This document shows, piece after piece, positions 34,405-43,110 of a DNA stretch of 64,000 bases; the first letter of the stretch is position 1; every line of letters begins with the position of its first letter. The DNA comes from CP2-2F sp034432555 (GTDB lineage Bacteria > Chloroflexota > Anaerolineae > Aggregatilineales > UBA2796): assembly GCA_034432555.1 (NCBI GenBank), contig DAOUBW010000013.1:248001-312000 (forward strand). Reading direction: 5' to 3'. The notes below the pieces were generated by a model. It made no database searches. It had not been told where the DNA came from and saw nothing but the letters and a program-made list of their open reading frames with translations. The position numbers and the translations under genes are program-made.

Positions 34405-35565
34405 ATGAGAGATTTTATCGCGCAGCGTGTGCGCGCCATGCCGCCTTCGGGCATTCGGCGCTTCTTTGATATTGCCGCCACCATGGATGATGTGATCTCG
34501 CTCGGCATTGGCGAACCCGATTTCACCACGCCGCCCACGCTGCTTCAGGCAGGCATTCAGTCTTTACAGCAGGGCGGCACACACTACACCAGCAATTCGG
34601 GCATTTACGAACTGCGCGTTGCCTTATCGCGCTATATTGCGCGCTTGTATGGCATTGAATATCACCCTGAGAACGAACTGCTGATCACGGTCGGCGTCAG
34701 CGAGGCGCTCTACCTCGTGCTAACTGCCATCCTGGACGCAGGCGATGAGGTGATCGTGCCTGAGCCGTGCTTTGTCGCTTACATGCCAGAAGTGACGCTC
34801 GCTGGTGGCGTGCCTGTGCCTGTGCCAACCTTCGTTGCCGATGATTTTCAGGTGACGGCGGCGCGCCTTGCCGAGAAGATCACGCCGCGCACTAAAGCCA
34901 TCCTGATCGGTTATCCCAACAATCCGACAGGCGCGGTGATGCAGCGCGCCCACCTGCTGGAGATCGGGCAGCTTGCCGAAGCGCACGATCTGCTAGTCAT
35001 CTCCGACGAGATTTATGATCGGTTGGTGTATGGCGTGCCGCACACGCAGTTTGCCACGCTGCCCAATATGCGCGAGCGCACCGTTGTGCTGAGCGGCTTC
35101 AGCAAGAGCCACGCCATGACGGGCTGGCGCATCGGCTATGCGGCGGGCAACGCCGAGATCATCAGCATGATGCGGAAAATCCATCAGTATACGATCATGT
35201 CCGCGCCGACGACCGCGCAAGAGGCGCTGCTGATGGCGCTTGACGCCAGCGAGCCAGATGTAGAGGCAATGCGCGCCGAATATGATCGCCGCCGCAAGCT
35301 GATCGTGAGCGGCTTCAATGCGCTTGGGCTGCCCTGCTTTGAGCCACGCGGCGCGTTCTACGCCTTCCCGAACATCGCGGCAAGCGGCATGGATGAAACC
35401 ACCTTTGCCGAGCGACTATTGCAAGAGGAGCGCGTAGCAATGGTGCCGGGCAGCGCCTTTGGGCAGAGCGGCGCAGGCTTTGTGCGCGCCAGCTACGCGG
35501 CTGCCTACGAAAAGATCGAGGAAGCATTAGAGCGCTTGGCGCGCTTTATGCAGCGGCATGGGTAA
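34405..35565 (+). CDS. PLP-dependent class I/II aminotransferase
   Basis: Fold-type I aminotransferase of 386 residues, close to aspartate/aromatic transaminases. Visible are ISLGIGEPDFTTPP, HYTSNSGIYELRVALSRY, VGVSEALYLVLTAILDAGDEVI, the Asn of GYPNNPTGAV, the Asp/Tyr of ISDEIYDRLVY, the PLP Lys in SGFSKSHAMTGWRIGY, and the carboxylate-binding Arg in FVRASYAA. It is 12 bases after the nucleotidyltransferase and overlaps the thioesterase by 8 bases, so the three are likely one operon. The amino acid substrate is not determined. Confidence 0.92.
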   Translation: MRDFIAQRVRAMPPSGIRRFFDIAATMDDVISLGIGEPDFTTPPTLLQAGIQSLQQGGTHYTSNSGIYELRVALSRYIARLYGIEYHPENELLITVGVSEALYLVLTAILDAGDEVIVPEPCFVAYMPEVTLAGGVPVPVPTFVADDFQVTAARLAEKITPRTKAILIGYPNNPTGAVMQRAHLLEIGQLAEAHDLLVISDEIYDRLVYGVPHTQFATLPNMRERTVVLSGFSKSHAMTGWRIGYAAGNAEIISMMRKIHQYTIMSAPTTAQEALLMALDASEPDVEAMRAEYDRRRKLIVSGFNALGLPCFEPRGAFYAFPNIAASGMDETTFAERLLQEERVAMVPGSAFGQSGAGFVRASYAAAYEKIEEALERLARFMQRHG

Positions 35566-36013
35566 ACACATGGACGCTCAGGATGTCTTGAAAGAATATC
35601 CCGTTGTCATCCCCATTTCGGTGGCGTGGGGCGAGATGGATGCCTTCGGGCATGTCAATAACAGTATCTATTTCCGCTACTTTGAGAGCGCACGGCTTGC
35701 CTACTTTGAGCGCATTCAGATGCTTGCCTATATGCAAGAAGTCGGTGTCGGTCCGATTGTGGCGTCGCTGCAATGCCGTTTTCGTGCGCCGCTCACCTAC
35801 CCAGATACACTTTCGGTTGGCACACGCGCCTACAACCTAGAAGCTGACCGCTTCATGATGGATTATTGTGTGGTCAGCCACAAGCTAGGGAAAGTCGCGG
35901 CTGAAGGCAGCGGTCTGGTTGTGATGTATGACTACAAAGCGCTCACCAAAGCGCCCATGCCCGATCTGCTCCGTGAACGGATCAACGCGCTCCAAAACAA
36001 CGGAGTCGGGTAG
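35558..36013 (+). CDS. acyl-CoA thioesterase, hot-dog fold (4HBT/YbgC type)
   Basis: A 151-residue hot-dog thioesterase. The active-site helix WGEMDAFGHVNNSIYFRYFESARLAYFE contains the Asp expected for the YbgC/4HBT class, and the central strand region ASLQCRFRAPLTYPDTLSVGTR matches the family. It overlaps the aminotransferase stop by 8 bases (ATG 35558; a second ATG at 35570 is possible). The substrate is unknown, and the family hydrolyses short-chain or aromatic acyl-CoA esters. Confidence 0.9.
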   Translation: MGKHMDAQDVLKEYPVVIPISVAWGEMDAFGHVNNSIYFRYFESARLAYFERIQMLAYMQEVGVGPIVASLQCRFRAPLTYPDTLSVGTRAYNLEADRFMMDYCVVSHKLGKVAAEGSGLVVMYDYKALTKAPMPDLLRERINALQNNGVG

Positions 36014-36054
36014 AAAACCTGAGCATCCACTGCACGCAATCCGCAAAAAATGGC

Positions 36055-36060
36055 TATAAT
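36055..36060 (+). promoter_or_regulatory. possible -10 element of the lipoprotein gene
   Basis: A perfect TATAAT sits 43 bases before the GTG at 36103, with TG just upstream (TGGCTATAAT). No recognisable -35 is present. Confidence 0.4.
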
Positions 36061-36102
36061 ACGCCATAAAAGTGTGCCTTGTGCAAGGGTGAGAGGTTAA
36101 CA

Positions 36103-36906
36103 GTGGGAAGCAACCGACGGTTGGTTTGGGTGTGGTGTTGTTTAGGGGTTCTGGTGGCAAGTTGCAGTCAGAGTGGCACGGCGGGCAGTCCTACTGCACA
36201 GGTAGCCACCCGCGCTTTGCTGAAGTGGGCAGCTACGCCTAGCCCGTCTGCCAGCCCAACACCCACACCCCGTCTGCGCCGCACACTAACCCTGAACCCG
36301 GCGACTCTCATCGCGCTGACCCTTGCGCCAACGCCCTTACCCTTGCCCCTTGCGTTGCCCAACTGCTACGAGACTCCGGTGGGCAGCCTGTTGTGCTTGG
36401 GCAGCCTGCATAATCCGCTTGGTGTGCCGATCAGCCAATTAGTGGTGCGCGTCTATCTGATAGATGAGGAAGGCAACGCCCTAGACGTGCGCGAAGTGGC
36501 AACGGCGCGCAGCTACCTGCTGCCTGACGAAAGCACGCCTTATGGCGCACAGTTTGAGCGCTTGCCCTCTGAATATAGCGGCGCGGTGGCGGAAGTTGCC
36601 CGTGCGCTTCGCAATACACAGGCGCTGCCCTACCTGCATGTTGAGAATGTGCAAAACACCTTTGCCGAGGGCATTTACACACTGAACGGCACGCTTAGCA
36701 ATCGCGGTGAGCAGGCTGTTCAGCACATCAGCCTCGTGGCAACGCTCTACGACGAAAGCGGTCAGGTGACGGGCTTCCGCCAAGTGCGTTTGCCACCTGA
36801 TCAGCAATTGCTGCCGAACGAACAGCTACCGTTCAGCCTGTCCGTCATTCCCCAAGCCGATGGCACACTAAACATCATCACAAGTGCCGAAGGCGAACTG
36901 CCTTGA
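36103..36906 (+). CDS. putative lipoprotein with Pro/Thr-rich linker
   Basis: About 267 residues, of unknown function. A short signal ends in a lipobox-like LVASCSQ, so the Cys is probably lipidated. A Ser/Pro/Thr-rich linker follows (ATPSPSASPTPTPRLRR), then about 180 residues of beta-rich sequence with a pattern (LGSLHNPLGVPISQLVVRVYLIDEEG, LNGTLSNRGEQAVQHISLVATLYDESGQVTGFRQV) resembling two FxLyD-type repeats, which are extracytoplasmic beta-sandwiches. The GTG start at 36103 has GAGAGG about 6 bases upstream; a TTG at 36079 is less likely. It is probably transcribed from its own -10 at 36055-36060. Confidence 0.75.
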   Translation: MGSNRRLVWVWCCLGVLVASCSQSGTAGSPTAQVATRALLKWAATPSPSASPTPTPRLRRTLTLNPATLIALTLAPTPLPLPLALPNCYETPVGSLLCLGSLHNPLGVPISQLVVRVYLIDEEGNALDVREVATARSYLLPDESTPYGAQFERLPSEYSGAVAEVARALRNTQALPYLHVENVQNTFAEGIYTLNGTLSNRGEQAVQHISLVATLYDESGQVTGFRQVRLPPDQQLLPNEQLPFSLSVIPQADGTLNIITSAEGELP

Positions 36907-37010
36907 AACATAACTCTAACCCATTTTAATAGAATCTATGGGCACACCTTTGTGAAATCGGATTAAAATTGAGTAACTATCCGCTTCAAAAGCACTGGTA
37001 AGGTAAGGGT

Positions 37011-38279
37011 ATGGCTATTCAACCTTTGGAACTGCTGCGGCAGACGTTTCCGGGCATTCAAAGCGCTACAGAATTAGCACAGCTTGCCCAACTTGCCCGC
37101 CAAGCAACCTACCCACCCAACACAGTCTTGTGCCGTGAAGGCGCTTACGAAAAAGTACTTTACCTTATCTGTGAAGGTGAGGTGATCATCACCAAGCGCT
37201 TTGATACGCTTGAAGAAGATCACTTGGTGCTGCGCCGCGCCGCCAGCGGCGATTACTTTGGCGAAATGGCGATTATCTCGGACGCGCCACGCTCCGCGAC
37301 AGTCACCACCACCACTGAAACGACTGTCCTAGAGATTGATCAAGAGGTTTTCCGCACCATCCTAGAGAAAAACGCCGACCTTGCTATGCAGATGGTGCGC
37401 CAAACCTTTGAGCGCCTGCGCCAGAACGACCGCATGACGCTAGAAGAACTGCGGAAAGCCTTCGAGACGCTGGAGAAGCTAGACCGCGCCAAGCTGGATT
37501 TTATCGAGGTTACGGCGCACGAACTCCGCACACCGCTGACCATTATGCGCGGCTATGCCAGTATGATGCTCACTGATCCGATTGTGCGCGATAATCCCGT
37601 GCTGCGCGAGATGATCGAAGGCATCTCCAATGGCAGCCAACGCCTGCATGAGATCGTCAATAATATGCTGGATGTCCAGCGCATAGACCTTGAGCAAGTT
37701 TCGGCGGCGGCGGTGCCCGTCTCACTGCCGCTGGTGTTGCGCGGCGTCGAGATGCAGTTCAAGCAGGCAATCCAACAGCGCCGCCTAAACCTGCAAATGG
37801 GTTTGCAACACAATGAAGGCGAGGGCAGCAACTATATTGAGGCGGATCCCGGCTTGCTGAGCAAAGCCTTCTACCACATACTGATGAACGCCATCAAATA
37901 CACACCCGATGGCGGCACGATCCGTGTGGCGCTCAGCTATGAAGATCATCCTGTGATGGAGCGCGTGGCGCACGTCCAAATTGCCGATAGCGGCATTGGT
38001 ATTGATCCTGAATATCACAGCCTGATTTTTGAGAAGTTCTACCGACTGGGCGATGTGCAACTGCACTCCAGCGGCAAGACTGCCTTCAAAGCCGGCGGAC
38101 CCGGCTTAGGGCTGGCAATTGCACGCGGTGCTGTATTGGCGCATGGTGGTGAGATTTGGGTGGAGAGCGCGGGTCACGATGAAGTAGCCTTTCACGGCAG
38201 CGTCTTTCATGTGCTGTTGCCTGTGCAAGCTGCCCTGCGCGAAAAAATGGCGCTGCTGCGCGTGCGCTACGGCGAATAG
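37011..38279 (+). CDS. cyclic-nucleotide-binding domain histidine kinase
   Basis: A 422-residue soluble sensor kinase. The N-terminus is a cNMP-binding beta-barrel (about residues 20-130) with LYLICEGEVIITKRF and the phosphate-binding cassette SGDYFGEMAIISDAPRSATVTTTTETTVLEI. A helical linker leads to DHp with TAHELRTPLTIMRGY (His near 170) and HATPase (MNAIKYTPDGG, ADSGIGIDPEYHSLIFEKFYRLG, GPGLGLAIARGAVLAHGG). It would link cAMP or cGMP levels to a phosphorelay, and a large cyclase-type protein is encoded at 18457-22503. This link is inference. No response regulator is adjacent. It ends three bases before the convergent lysK stop. Confidence 0.9.
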   Translation: MAIQPLELLRQTFPGIQSATELAQLAQLARQATYPPNTVLCREGAYEKVLYLICEGEVIITKRFDTLEEDHLVLRRAASGDYFGEMAIISDAPRSATVTTTTETTVLEIDQEVFRTILEKNADLAMQMVRQTFERLRQNDRMTLEELRKAFETLEKLDRAKLDFIEVTAHELRTPLTIMRGYASMMLTDPIVRDNPVLREMIEGISNGSQRLHEIVNNMLDVQRIDLEQVSAAAVPVSLPLVLRGVEMQFKQAIQQRRLNLQMGLQHNEGEGSNYIEADPGLLSKAFYHILMNAIKYTPDGGTIRVALSYEDHPVMERVAHVQIADSGIGIDPEYHSLIFEKFYRLGDVQLHSSGKTAFKAGGPGLGLAIARGAVLAHGGEIWVESAGHDEVAFHGSVFHVLLPVQAALREKMALLRVRYGE

Positions 38280-38281
38280 CC

Positions 38282-39328
38282 TTACAGCTCGCCCAGACCT
38301 TGCAAAACACGCACAAGGACGCGCACAGCGCGCTCATACTCCGCGAGTTCGATATGCTCGTTCGGTGTGTGGTCAAGCGCAGAATCGCCCGGTCCGTAGG
38401 CGACTATCGGACACTGCCAGATCGGCCCCACAATGTTCATATCCGACGTGCCAGTTTTATAGACGAAACCGGGCTTGCCGCCTTCATCACGAATGGCGTT
38501 GTTAAAGGCGCGCACCAAGGGTGTAGTCTTCTCGGCACGGTAGGTGAGTTCTTCGCCGCTATAGCTGAGCCGCGCGCCGTTGGCGTAAACACCGATACGC
38601 TCTTTAAGCTGATCAGGCGTCAGATCAGGTGGCAGGCGAAAGCTGAGCGTCATATAGGATGTTTCGTGGAAGCCGTCATCTTCGCTGTGAATGTGCCGCA
38701 GCGTCGTAAAAAGCTGATCGAACGCCTTCTCGCGCCCTTCGTTGAAGTGCGCCACATCGGCACGGATAGCGTTCCAAAAGGCGACGGCGTTCTCCAGCGC
38801 GTTCGGCTCAGGGCGCGCCGTGTGGCTGATCGGCTGCACATATTGATAGTCGAGCAGCATACGCCCTTTGTAGCCAAGCGTGATGCGATCCCAGCGGCTT
38901 GGCTCGCCAATGACCACCACCGACGGATTGTAGACGGTCAGGGCGTGCCGTGCGCCCTTTGAGGTGACCGCCTCTTCTTCTGTGGCGCCAATCACGATGA
39001 TGCGCCAGCCCTTTTGCCTGCCTGCCAATGCGGCGGCGCTGGCAAAGGTTGCCAATGGTCCCTTAGCATCTACAGAGCCGCGCCCATAGAGCTTGCCATC
39101 TTCGATCTGCACCGGAATGTAGCCCGCCACTGTATCAATGTGACCCAGCAAGATGCACTCCCGCGGCCCGTCGCCTAGCACGCCCACCGCATTATCGGCA
39201 GCGTCTACGAAGGCGTTATCAAAGCCCACCGCCTGCATTTGCGCCGCAAGATACTCACTGGCGCGCCGCTCTTGGTGGGAAGGGCTGTAGATTTCGACGA
39301 GTCCGCGCAGCAGCGCAATCGGATCCAT
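38282..39328 (-). CDS. lysK: [LysW]-lysine/ornithine hydrolase LysK-like M20 peptidase
   Basis: Zinc peptidase that releases lysine (or ornithine) from the LysW carrier protein in the alpha-aminoadipate pathway. The 348 residues show LLGHIDTVAGYIPVQIEDGKLYGRGSVDAKGPLA (metal His and Asp), GATEEEAVTSKGA (catalytic Glu pair), IGEPSRWDRITLGYKGR and, near the end, KTGTSDMNIV followed by GPGDSALDHTPNEHIEL. ATG 39328 with GAGGGA upstream is preferred over the ATG at 39364. It lies 69 bases after korB on the same strand. The other lys genes are elsewhere. Confidence 0.88.
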   Translation of the reverse strand: MDPIALLRGLVEIYSPSHQERRASEYLAAQMQAVGFDNAFVDAADNAVGVLGDGPRECILLGHIDTVAGYIPVQIEDGKLYGRGSVDAKGPLATFASAAALAGRQKGWRIIVIGATEEEAVTSKGARHALTVYNPSVVVIGEPSRWDRITLGYKGRMLLDYQYVQPISHTARPEPNALENAVAFWNAIRADVAHFNEGREKAFDQLFTTLRHIHSEDDGFHETSYMTLSFRLPPDLTPDQLKERIGVYANGARLSYSGEELTYRAEKTTPLVRAFNNAIRDEGGKPGFVYKTGTSDMNIVGPIWQCPIVAYGPGDSALDHTPNEHIELAEYERAVRVLVRVLQGLGEL

Positions 39329-39397
39329 GGCTGATCCCTCTGCAACATGCAGCGGTCGGATCAACTCACCATCAATCCGACCGCTGCGCTGAAACCC

Positions 39398-40447
39398 CTA
39401 ACCCAAGTCTGCCATTACCTTTGCCAGTGCCTCACGGCTGGGGCGCAAACGCTCCTCAGGCAGTTCGGCAAGCGGCGTATCCGCGATGCGCTCCAATTCA
39501 CCAAGCGTTGGGCGCGGCTCTGAGATATAGATCAAACCCGTGATGAACTTCTGCTCTGCCTTGGACTGCTCCAAGAGGCGGATAGCAGCCTGCTTATCAC
39601 GTGGATCGTGCGTGTTATCCGTCTTTTTAAGCAGGATTTGCGAACCATCGTGCATGGTCACCGCGATTGTCTCGCCTTCGGCATAGTCGGGAACGGTGAT
39701 CTCTTGGCGCTGAATGACCAAGCCGGGCGGAATATGCTCAATTTGTTGTAGTTCGATGTTGTTCGCCTTGCCGTAGGCGTAGCTCTTGGTTGATTCAGGC
39801 GTGTCGTTAAAGGTGACGCAGGGGCTGATAATATCCACCAATGCCATGCCCTTGTGCGAGAGGGCTGCCTTCAGCAACTCGCGGCACTGCTGCGGATCGC
39901 CGCTGAACGAACGCGCCACAAAGGTACAATCAGCAATGATCGCCTCAAGGCATAGATCAAGCGGCGGGAAGTAGTTCACACCGTAGTACTTCTGGCGCTG
40001 ATTCTCGTCGGCAGTAGCGCTGAACTGCCCTTTGGTCAAACCGTAGACGCCGTTGTTCTCCACGATGTAGACGGCTGGCACGTTGCGGCGCAGCATGTGC
40101 TTAAACTGACCAAAGCCAATGCTGCCGGTGTCGCCATCCCCGCTGACGCCAACACAGATCAGCGAGTGGTTTGCCAGTGTGGCACCCGTTGCCACGGAAG
40201 GCATACGCCCATGCACGGTGTTGAACGAATGCGAGAGTCCCAAGAAGTAGGCAGGCGTTTTGCTAGAGCAGCCAATGCCGCTCAGCTTGAAGATATAGCG
40301 CTGATCCAGTCCGAGTTCCCAGCAAGCATCAATGATCTTGGCTGAGATCGAATCGTGACCGCAGCCGTTGCATAAGGTGGACTCAGAGCCTTTGTAGGCG
40401 GTTTTCTCTAAACCGAGAGCGTTTGTCTTTACAGTACGGGCAGTCAT
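39398..40447 (-). CDS. korB: 2-oxoacid:ferredoxin oxidoreductase, beta subunit (KorB)
   Basis: TPP-binding subunit that, with KorA, interconverts 2-oxoglutarate (or another 2-oxoacid) with the acyl-CoA using ferredoxin. The 349 residues have Cys residues for a [4Fe-4S] cluster at LCNGCGHD (26, 29), IGCSSK (60) and ISPCVTFND, and the TPP motif GDGDTGSIGFGQFKHMLRRN. The C-terminal 70 residues are an extra basic region ending RPSREALAKVMADLG. It starts two bases after the korA stop, with AAGGAA inside the korA end. Substrate preference (2-oxoglutarate versus pyruvate) is not certain from sequence. Confidence 0.93.
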   Translation of the reverse strand: MTARTVKTNALGLEKTAYKGSESTLCNGCGHDSISAKIIDACWELGLDQRYIFKLSGIGCSSKTPAYFLGLSHSFNTVHGRMPSVATGATLANHSLICVGVSGDGDTGSIGFGQFKHMLRRNVPAVYIVENNGVYGLTKGQFSATADENQRQKYYGVNYFPPLDLCLEAIIADCTFVARSFSGDPQQCRELLKAALSHKGMALVDIISPCVTFNDTPESTKSYAYGKANNIELQQIEHIPPGLVIQRQEITVPDYAEGETIAVTMHDGSQILLKKTDNTHDPRDKQAAIRLLEQSKAEQKFITGLIYISEPRPTLGELERIADTPLAELPEERLRPSREALAKVMADLG

Positions 40448-40449
40448 GG

Positions 40450-42267
40450 CTACTTCTGTTCCTTCTCTAGGATCGAATCGGTAATCCAGCGGGCAGTGAG
40501 CGGCAAGCCGTCGCAGTGGCTTACCGAGATGATGCGGTCGGCAAAGGCAGGATATTCCATTTTGAGTAACTGCGCCATCTGCCCAAGATAGTTATTTTCC
40601 ACCACGTAGATGCGCTCGTACAAGCCCATGAATTCATGGGTTGCCTCGCCCAAGGGCAGAGCGCGCAGGCGGTGATAGCTAGTAGCGACGCCGGCTGCCT
40701 TCAGCATGTCGCGTGCCTCGACAATGGCGGCGTCCGAGGAGCCGTAGGCGATGATGCCGCAAGCTGCTTCATCGGCAATCTGGCTGATAGGCTGCGGCAC
40801 AAGGCGGCGGGCGGTGTCATGCTTGCGGGCAAGCCGATCAAGGTTCTTCGACCAGTCGTCCGGGCGTTCGCTATAGGTGGCATACTCGGTGTGCCCTGTG
40901 CCACGCGCAAAGTAGGCAGGACCTTGTCCGGGCAGCGAACGATAAGTAATACCATCGCCGTCCACGTCTTTATAGCGTCCCCAAGTGCCGAACTTCTCAA
41001 GGTCTTCAAAGCTGACGACCTTACCGCGGTTGATGGGCTGATCGGGATACTCAAACGGATCCGTCATCCACAAGTTCATGCCCAGATCGAGGTCACTCAG
41101 CACAAAGATCGGCGTTTGCAGGTGATCAGCCAGATCGTGAGCGCGCCAACCAAACTCGAAGCACTCGCGCATATCGGCGGGCAGCAGCACCACGTGGCGC
41201 GTATCGCCGTGGCTGAGGTAGTAGGTCTTTAGCACGTCGCCTTGCGAGGTGCGCGTTGGCAAGCCGGTGCTTGGTCCCATGCGCTGAATATCCCAGATCA
41301 CGCATGGCACTTCGGCAAAGTATGCCAAACCGCTAAACTCAGACATCAGCGAGATGCCGGGACCGGCTGTTGCAGTCAGTGAGCGAGCGCCCATCCAGCC
41401 CGCACCGATGATCATGCCGGCGGCAGCCAGTTCATCTTCTGCCTGCACAATGGCGAGTGTGGTCTTGCCGTCTGGCTCTACGCGCAGTTCTTTAGCATAG
41501 TCCATCAGGGCGTCAATCATGCTGGTGGAAGGTGTGATCGGATACCAAGCTGCCACGCTGACGCCGCCAAAGATCGCGCCGAGCGCCGCTGCCGAGTTCC
41601 CTTCAATCATGACCTTGCCTTCGGTGGCAGTCATACGCTCGGCACGGAAGTTGCGCGGCGCATCGGCAAAGTGTTCGCGCACATGCGCGGCTGCCTTTTC
41701 GACGAGGAAGTAGTTGAGATCAACTGCCTTCGCCTTACCTTTTAGGAAGTACGTGAGGGCGTTCTTGATCTCGACCAGATCGATGCCGAGCAGTTCAGCC
41801 ATCGCGCCGACGTAGACCATGTTCGCCACATAGTCTTTCAGGGCGGGCGAGGCGCCGCTTTCCTTCACCATCTCGCGGACGGGGACAGGGATATAGGTAA
41901 TATCGGTGCGCGTCTGCTTCAGCTTCCATTCTTCAGGGTAGATGCACACGCCGCCGCTTGTCAGTTTTTCAATATCTTCCGCCTGCGTTTTGGCGTTCAT
42001 GGCTGCCAGCACATGGTAATCTGGGCGGCGGGCAACGTAGCCATCTTTGCTCAGGCGGATGGTATACCATGTTGGTAAGCCGTAAATGTTTGAGGGGAAC
42101 AAATTCTTGCCATTGACCGGGATGCCCATCTTAAACAGGGCGCGCACCAACGTATTGTTGGCGGTTTGGCTGCCTGAGCCATTGACAGTGGCGGCAATGA
42201 TGACAAAGTCGTTCACCAACACACCGACTTCGGTGCGCTTATCGGTGGTTAATTCAACTGCACACAT
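40450..42267 (-). CDS. korA: 2-oxoacid:ferredoxin oxidoreductase, fused gamma-alpha subunit (KorA)
   Basis: A 605-residue subunit in which the gamma domain comes first (about residues 1-190; VNDFVIIAATVNGSGSQTANNTLV) and the alpha domain follows (WYPITPSTSMIDALMDY, MSEFSGLAYFAEVPCVIWDIQRMGPSTGLPTRTSQGDV, QTPIFVLSDLDLGMNLWMTDP). Gamma-alpha fusion is a known form of KorA. AAGGA (42281-42285 on the plus strand) lies about 14 bases upstream of ATG 42267. It begins 30 bases after the gntR stop and is followed by korB after two bases. It probably works in an oxygen-sensitive TCA or reductive TCA branch, and electrons flow to ferredoxin. Confidence 0.94.
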   Translation of the reverse strand: MCAVELTTDKRTEVGVLVNDFVIIAATVNGSGSQTANNTLVRALFKMGIPVNGKNLFPSNIYGLPTWYTIRLSKDGYVARRPDYHVLAAMNAKTQAEDIEKLTSGGVCIYPEEWKLKQTRTDITYIPVPVREMVKESGASPALKDYVANMVYVGAMAELLGIDLVEIKNALTYFLKGKAKAVDLNYFLVEKAAAHVREHFADAPRNFRAERMTATEGKVMIEGNSAAALGAIFGGVSVAAWYPITPSTSMIDALMDYAKELRVEPDGKTTLAIVQAEDELAAAGMIIGAGWMGARSLTATAGPGISLMSEFSGLAYFAEVPCVIWDIQRMGPSTGLPTRTSQGDVLKTYYLSHGDTRHVVLLPADMRECFEFGWRAHDLADHLQTPIFVLSDLDLGMNLWMTDPFEYPDQPINRGKVVSFEDLEKFGTWGRYKDVDGDGITYRSLPGQGPAYFARGTGHTEYATYSERPDDWSKNLDRLARKHDTARRLVPQPISQIADEAACGIIAYGSSDAAIVEARDMLKAAGVATSYHRLRALPLGEATHEFMGLYERIYVVENNYLGQMAQLLKMEYPAFADRIISVSHCDGLPLTARWITDSILEKEQK

Positions 42268-42297
42268 AGATAGCAGATACTCCTTGACTCTAAAACG

Positions 42298-43011
42298 TCA
42301 CTCAGCTTGAGGGGGCTTGATAAAAACGGCATCGGCGGGTGCCGTTGCGCCGTTGCGGTGGCGCAGCAACTGTGTATGCTCAATAAAGGCTCGCAGCGCT
42401 GCATCAGGGTCATCTTCTAAGATATGCTTCAAAATCTTTTCGTGGTAGCTCCATGCCTCCTGCCAATAGGCTAAATCAGCGTAAGTATTTAACTCGACAG
42501 CCTCATAGGCTTCCCAATATGCCTCCAACAGCCCTTTGACAAATGGGTTATCGAGGTGGGCAAAAATGCCCATGTGAAACTTGCGGTGTTCTTGGTGTGG
42601 AATTTGGATGAAAGGTTGATTGTTGAGCTTTTGCCGTGCGCGCTCACACAGATCACCTAAGGCGGCTTTGTCGGCTTCGGTCAGGCGCACTACGGATTCA
42701 TGCCAGAAGGCAACCTCAAGATGATTGCGGAGTTCGGAGAAGGCGACGAAATAGCGCTTATCTATCGCCAGCGCAAAGAGCAAACTGAGGCGCAAGGCGG
42801 GCAAAAAATCATACTCGCGCAGGCGAATGCCCGTGCGCGGACGCACATCCACCAAGCCAAGGGCGCGGGCAACCTCAAGCTGTTCACGGAGTTTGCCCAC
42901 ATTAATGTTAAGCTGGACACTTAATTCATTTAATGACGGCAAATGTGCGCCATTTTCAAGATTTTGTTCTACGATATAGTTTAGCAGCGCCGAGTCGAGT
43001 CGGTGAGTCAT
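42298..43011 (-). CDS. GntR-family (FadR/FCD type) transcriptional regulator
   Basis: A 237-residue regulator with an N-terminal winged helix (PSLNELSVQLNINVGKLREQLEVARALGLVDVRPRTGIRL) and a C-terminal FCD all-helical effector domain with candidate metal-binding histidines (HRKFHMGIF, YHEKILKHILE). It is the first gene of a minus-strand cluster with korA, korB and lysK, so it probably controls this unit and itself. A promoter and two TAATTA repeats 13 bases apart lie just upstream. The effector would be a carboxylate for this family. Its overall length and organisation fit FadR relatives. Confidence 0.9.
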   Translation of the reverse strand: MTHRLDSALLNYIVEQNLENGAHLPSLNELSVQLNINVGKLREQLEVARALGLVDVRPRTGIRLREYDFLPALRLSLLFALAIDKRYFVAFSELRNHLEVAFWHESVVRLTEADKAALGDLCERARQKLNNQPFIQIPHQEHRKFHMGIFAHLDNPFVKGLLEAYWEAYEAVELNTYADLAYWQEAWSYHEKILKHILEDDPDAALRAFIEHTQLLRHRNGATAPADAVFIKPPQAE

Positions 43012-43038
43012 AACTATGCGCCAATCATATGATCAATC

Positions 43039-43057
43039 TAATTAATGAGGATAATTA
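43039..43057 (-). promoter_or_regulatory. candidate operator of the gntR-kor cluster
   Basis: Two TAATTA hexamers (43039-43044 and 43052-43057) are separated by 7 bases in an AT-rich patch that contrasts with the surroundings. They overlap the predicted transcription start, the position expected for repression by the adjacent GntR-type protein. Confidence 0.5.
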
Positions 43058-43058
43058 A

Positions 43059-43088
43059 ATTATACGCCCAATTTCACAAGTATGGCAA
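43059..43088 (-). promoter_or_regulatory. promoter of the gntR-korA-korB cluster
   Basis: On the minus strand, TTGCCA (43083-43088) and a perfect TATAAT (43059-43064) are spaced by 18 bases. Transcription would begin near 43052, about 41 bases before the gntR ATG. Confidence 0.7.
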
Positions 43089-43110
43089 GTGGCAAACGCA
43101 CCACTTTTCG

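Noticed and set aside
40636..41232. 198-residue plus-strand ORF
   Set aside because: Antisense to the clear korA gene.
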